Assembly (NCBI GenBank): GCA_905207535.1
Contig: CAJLLX010000032.1
Coordinates: 1 to 17,529, forward strand
DNA from: an uncultured Muribaculaceae bacterium
Lineage (GTDB): Bacteria; Bacteroidota; Bacteroidia; Bacteroidales; Muribaculaceae
Length of the DNA stretch: 17,529 bases
Direction of reading: 5' to 3'
Each line of letters opens with the position of its first letter. The first letter of the stretch is position 1. Shown here piece by piece: positions 15,327 to 17,529 of the stretch. A program made the translations under genes and the position numbers. A model generated the notes under the pieces. The model was not told the DNA's origin. It did not search any database and saw only the letters and a program-made list of their open reading frames with translations.

Positions 15327-16283
15327 TTACTTTATGACTTTCTCGGATGTGCCGTCGCTGTAGCTGACGATGTAGATTCCCTTGTCGAGATTGTTGCCGT
15401 CGACCTTCACGCCTGCGAGGTTATAGACTGCCACAATGCTGCGCTCTTCATCGGAAATCACAGTGTCGACCCCTGCATTGCCGTCGACAAATTCAATGGT
15501 GTCGTCGCCGAGGTTGAGGATAGCTCTCACTTTCAGCTCGGGGGTGCAGTCTTCGTCTTTGAAGCCCCAGAACGTGTCGAGGTTGCCGTCGTTCCATGCA
15601 CGGCGAATCTTCAGCTTGTCGCCGATCTTGACATATTTAACAGTTCCGTTGTCGGTCTCTGCCGGCATATAGAACCATGTTTCCCAATAGTTGCTCGGGT
15701 AAGAAATGAATTTGATATGCTTGCCGTCGGCCCCGGGTTTCACAGTGCAGTCATAGACAAACACGTCGTCTGTTCCTTCTTGAGGATAGATGTTGTAGGG
15801 ATAGGGCACGCATGAGCTGTCCCACTGGCCTGATGCGGCGCCCAGAGGCACTACAAACGGATCCATCTCGCCTGCATAGGCGGCAGTAATCATCACTGAG
15901 CTTCCGTCTTCGCTGAAATAGACTTTTACATCGTAGGTTCCGGGCTCTGTAACCCACCAGCGGTTTTCGTTGCCAACGCCGCTGATAATGGTGGCTTCGT
16001 CGGCCTTGATCAGCCACGAACCCGATACTTCAGGAACGTAACGCACGCCTGTTTCCCAGTCTCTCGCATCAATAAACTGGAGATTCTGGTTGTAGAGGTT
16101 GCCGTGATAGCTGAAAACGCCTTCACCCTCGTTGGTCATTTCAATGGCAAGATCAATGTGCCATAGGCTCGGAGATGCCTCGCCGACCATATAGAGATGT
16201 TCGGGAACTGCAGCTGAAAGAGCCGATGCGCTGAGCAGCATGGCGCCACCAAACGCCATCGCTTTAAGTAAATTCTGTTTCAT
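15327..16283 (-). CDS. SusE/SusF-like glycan-binding protein with T9SS-like C-terminal tail
   Basis: A 318-residue secreted non-enzymatic protein. The signal peptide ends near residue 24 (ALSA-A) and has no lipobox, unlike true SusE/SusF lipoproteins. Two beta-sandwich domains follow. The first (about 27-138) opens with EHLYMVGEASPSLW and contains NRWWVTEPGTYDVKVYF. The second (about 143-265) opens with VVPLGAASGQWD and contains YWETWFYMPAE and DTFWGF. These aromatic-rich strands resemble starch-binding SusE/F modules. The last about 45 residues (IVAVYNLAGVKV, LDKGIYIVSYSDG, KVIK) look like a T9SS type-A sorting tail. Its two domains and tail are homologous to the C-terminal part of the gene upstream, 47 bases away. 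The likely role is holding glycan at the cell surface. Confidence 0.8.
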   Translation of the reverse strand: MKQNLLKAMAFGGAMLLSASALSAAVPEHLYMVGEASPSLWHIDLAIEMTNEGEGVFSYHGNLYNQNLQFIDARDWETGVRYVPEVSGSWLIKADEATIISGVGNENRWWVTEPGTYDVKVYFSEDGSSVMITAAYAGEMDPFVVPLGAASGQWDSSCVPYPYNIYPQEGTDDVFVYDCTVKPGADGKHIKFISYPSNYWETWFYMPAETDNGTVKYVKIGDKLKIRRAWNDGNLDTFWGFKDEDCTPELKVRAILNLGDDTIEFVDGNAGVDTVISDEERSIVAVYNLAGVKVDGNNLDKGIYIVSYSDGTSEKVIK

Positions 16284-16330
16284 AATCAGTTAAGGTTAAA
16301 AATTAAGTTATAATATAATTTGATAGGTTT

Positions 16331-17529
16331 TTATCTTTTCAGAAGTTTGACGGTCTCGCGTCCGCTTTTAACCAGATAGGTTCCGGCGGGAAGCCGGTCG
16401 ATTGTCAGCCGTGAGCCGTCGGAACGTCCGAGGCATCGCCCGCTGATATCGTAGACGGCCACGCCGCTCTCTCCACCCTCCACCTCAAGCCGGTCGCCTG
16501 TAAAATAAGCTTTCAGCCGTACGGTTCCGTCGGCCTCGGGGTGGTCAAGTGCCCCGCTGCCGCGAGGGGTAAAGGTTACGGTCTTTGCCGCCTTGTTGAG
16601 CGTAACGCGGTAAAAACCGCAGTCAAGCGGTGCGAACCCCCAGAAATAATCATGGCCTCCGCCATAATCCTCGATGTATCTGTGAGTCTCGCCGGGTTTT
16701 ACAAGCTTTACCTTGTTGTTGAAGTCGACGGTCTCGGGCACATAGAAAGTCGATTCCCACCATTCGCCGGGGAAGGCTGCGAATTTGAAATGGCAGCGGT
16801 CGGTGTGGGGTCTCACAACTCCGTCCCATTCCACGATGTCGGGATTGTCGGCCGAGCCATAGACAATATGGCCGCTTACGTTTTCCCAACTCCCCGTGGC
16901 GGCGCCGAGCACAGTCATCATCGGCGGCAGCTCACCGGTGCGTACCGCTGAAAGCGCCGCAAGGGTGCCGCTTGCCGAAATCGTCATTTTCACTTCGTAG
17001 GTTCCCGGCTCGTTTACCCACCAGTGTCTGACAAACTCATGCGGGTCGCCGTTAAAAATTTCCACGCTTCCCGGGTCGGTCAGCCAGGTGCCGTTCTCTC
17101 CTTTCGGAATATAGTTCACCGAGTTCCAGTCGCGTTCGCTCACGAATCTCATCTCTCCTTTGAAGAGGGGGCCGCGGTAGACGAATGCTCCCTTTTCAGC
17201 GGTCATCTCGCAGGCTTCGCCGATGTTCCAGTACGCCGGGGTTGCCCGGCCGATCATATAGAGCCTCTCAGGCTTCGCAACAGCTTCGGGAAGGAGTTTC
17301 ACCACCTTGCACCCGTGGGCGGCCACAGTGGCGCTGAAAATGCCGTCTACGGAGGTGTCGTAGAGATGGGTCCACATGTCGCGCACGCGGCAGGCACCCT
17401 GAAGTCCGAACCTCTGCAGCTCGACGCTCATTTCGCGTGGATAATCCTCGCGGTTGAACATGGCCAGCACAACATCGCCGTTGCTCATCGTGCCCCACCA
17501 GATGCAGCTCCCTTCGCTGTTTACTTCAT
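16331..17529 (-). CDS. C-terminal part of GH27-type enzyme fused to SusE/F-like domains and T9SS-like tail (partial)
   Basis: The frame is open to the right window edge, so the true start lies outside; the first internal ATG is at 17488. The visible 398 residues begin with a segment (CIWWGTMSNGDVVLAMFNRE, then a beta-sandwich ending near AAHGCKVVKLLP) that matches the C-terminal domain of GH27 alpha-galactosidases. The catalytic barrel should lie off the window. Next come two binding modules homologous to the downstream gene (LYMIGRATPAYWNIG; HWWVNEPGTYEVKM; MTVLGAATGSWEN; YFWGFAPLDCG). It ends with a sorting-type tail (GVAVYDISGRCLGR, LPAGTYLVKSG, LLKR). It is thus a surface or secreted alpha-galactosidase carrying its own binding modules. 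The GH27 assignment rests on the C-terminal domain only. Confidence 0.75.
   Translation of the reverse strand, partial: EVNSEGSCIWWGTMSNGDVVLAMFNREDYPREMSVELQRFGLQGACRVRDMWTHLYDTSVDGIFSATVAAHGCKVVKLLPEAVAKPERLYMIGRATPAYWNIGEACEMTAEKGAFVYRGPLFKGEMRFVSERDWNSVNYIPKGENGTWLTDPGSVEIFNGDPHEFVRHWWVNEPGTYEVKMTISASGTLAALSAVRTGELPPMMTVLGAATGSWENVSGHIVYGSADNPDIVEWDGVVRPHTDRCHFKFAAFPGEWWESTFYVPETVDFNNKVKLVKPGETHRYIEDYGGGHDYFWGFAPLDCGFYRVTLNKAAKTVTFTPRGSGALDHPEADGTVRLKAYFTGDRLEVEGGESGVAVYDISGRCLGRSDGSRLTIDRLPAGTYLVKSGRETVKLLKR

Noticed and set aside
1..17529. CRISPR array, tRNA, rRNA or prophage genes
   Set aside because: No regularly spaced short repeats, cloverleaf-like segments, rRNA-like stretches or phage structural genes were seen on either strand.

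Overview
The window looks like chromosomal DNA of a gut-type Bacteroidales bacterium, possibly of the Muribaculaceae. The reasons are the gene content (GH97, GH27, GH31, GH2 and GH43 enzymes, SusE/SusF-like binding proteins, T9SS-like C-terminal tails), a TAnnTTTG promoter box, the lack of clear Shine-Dalgarno sequences and an ISAon1-type transposase. The family name is inference from style and moderately high GC, not from a marker gene.

Layout from left to right. Positions 1-604 hold the 5' part of an ISAon1-type insertion sequence on the minus strand, with two overlapping transposase ORFs, the second cut by the window edge. Positions 605-876 are non-coding apart from one doubtful 39-codon ORF, and contain a dyad element in front of a plus-strand GNAT acetyltransferase (877-1431). 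Everything from 1426 to 17529 is a minus-strand block of secreted glycan-degrading proteins. In transcription order (right to left) these are: the C-terminal end of a GH27 enzyme fused to SusE/F-like binding domains and a sorting-type tail; a free-standing SusE/F-like binding protein with the same kind of tail; a strong terminator; a GH43; a GH27 alpha-galactosidase broken by an amber codon and a poly-G frameshift; a GH97 with retaining-type (alpha-galactosidase-like) catalytic residues; two tandem SGNH esterases sharing a 548-bp perfectly identical tract; a GH31; a GH2; and a CE20-like/sialate-O-acetylesterase-type esterase.

The genes look like the hydrolase arm of a polysaccharide utilization locus. 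No SusC/SusD pair and no HTCS, SARP or anti-sigma regulator is visible; they may lie beyond the right edge or elsewhere. Three alpha-galactosidase-type enzymes (two GH27, one GH97), a beta-galactosidase-type GH2, an alpha-glycosidase GH31, a GH43 and three esterases fit an O-acetylated, galactose-decorated branched glycan, of plant or possibly mucin origin. That substrate is inference. The last three genes are translationally coupled (ATGA and TGATG junctions). All enzymes whose N-termini are visible carry ordinary Sec signal peptides without a lipobox.

The points most worth checking are the gene-conversion-like identity between the SGNH paralogues, the tail present in only one of them, the doubly broken GH27 inside an intact operon, and the same binding module occurring both free and fused to an enzyme.
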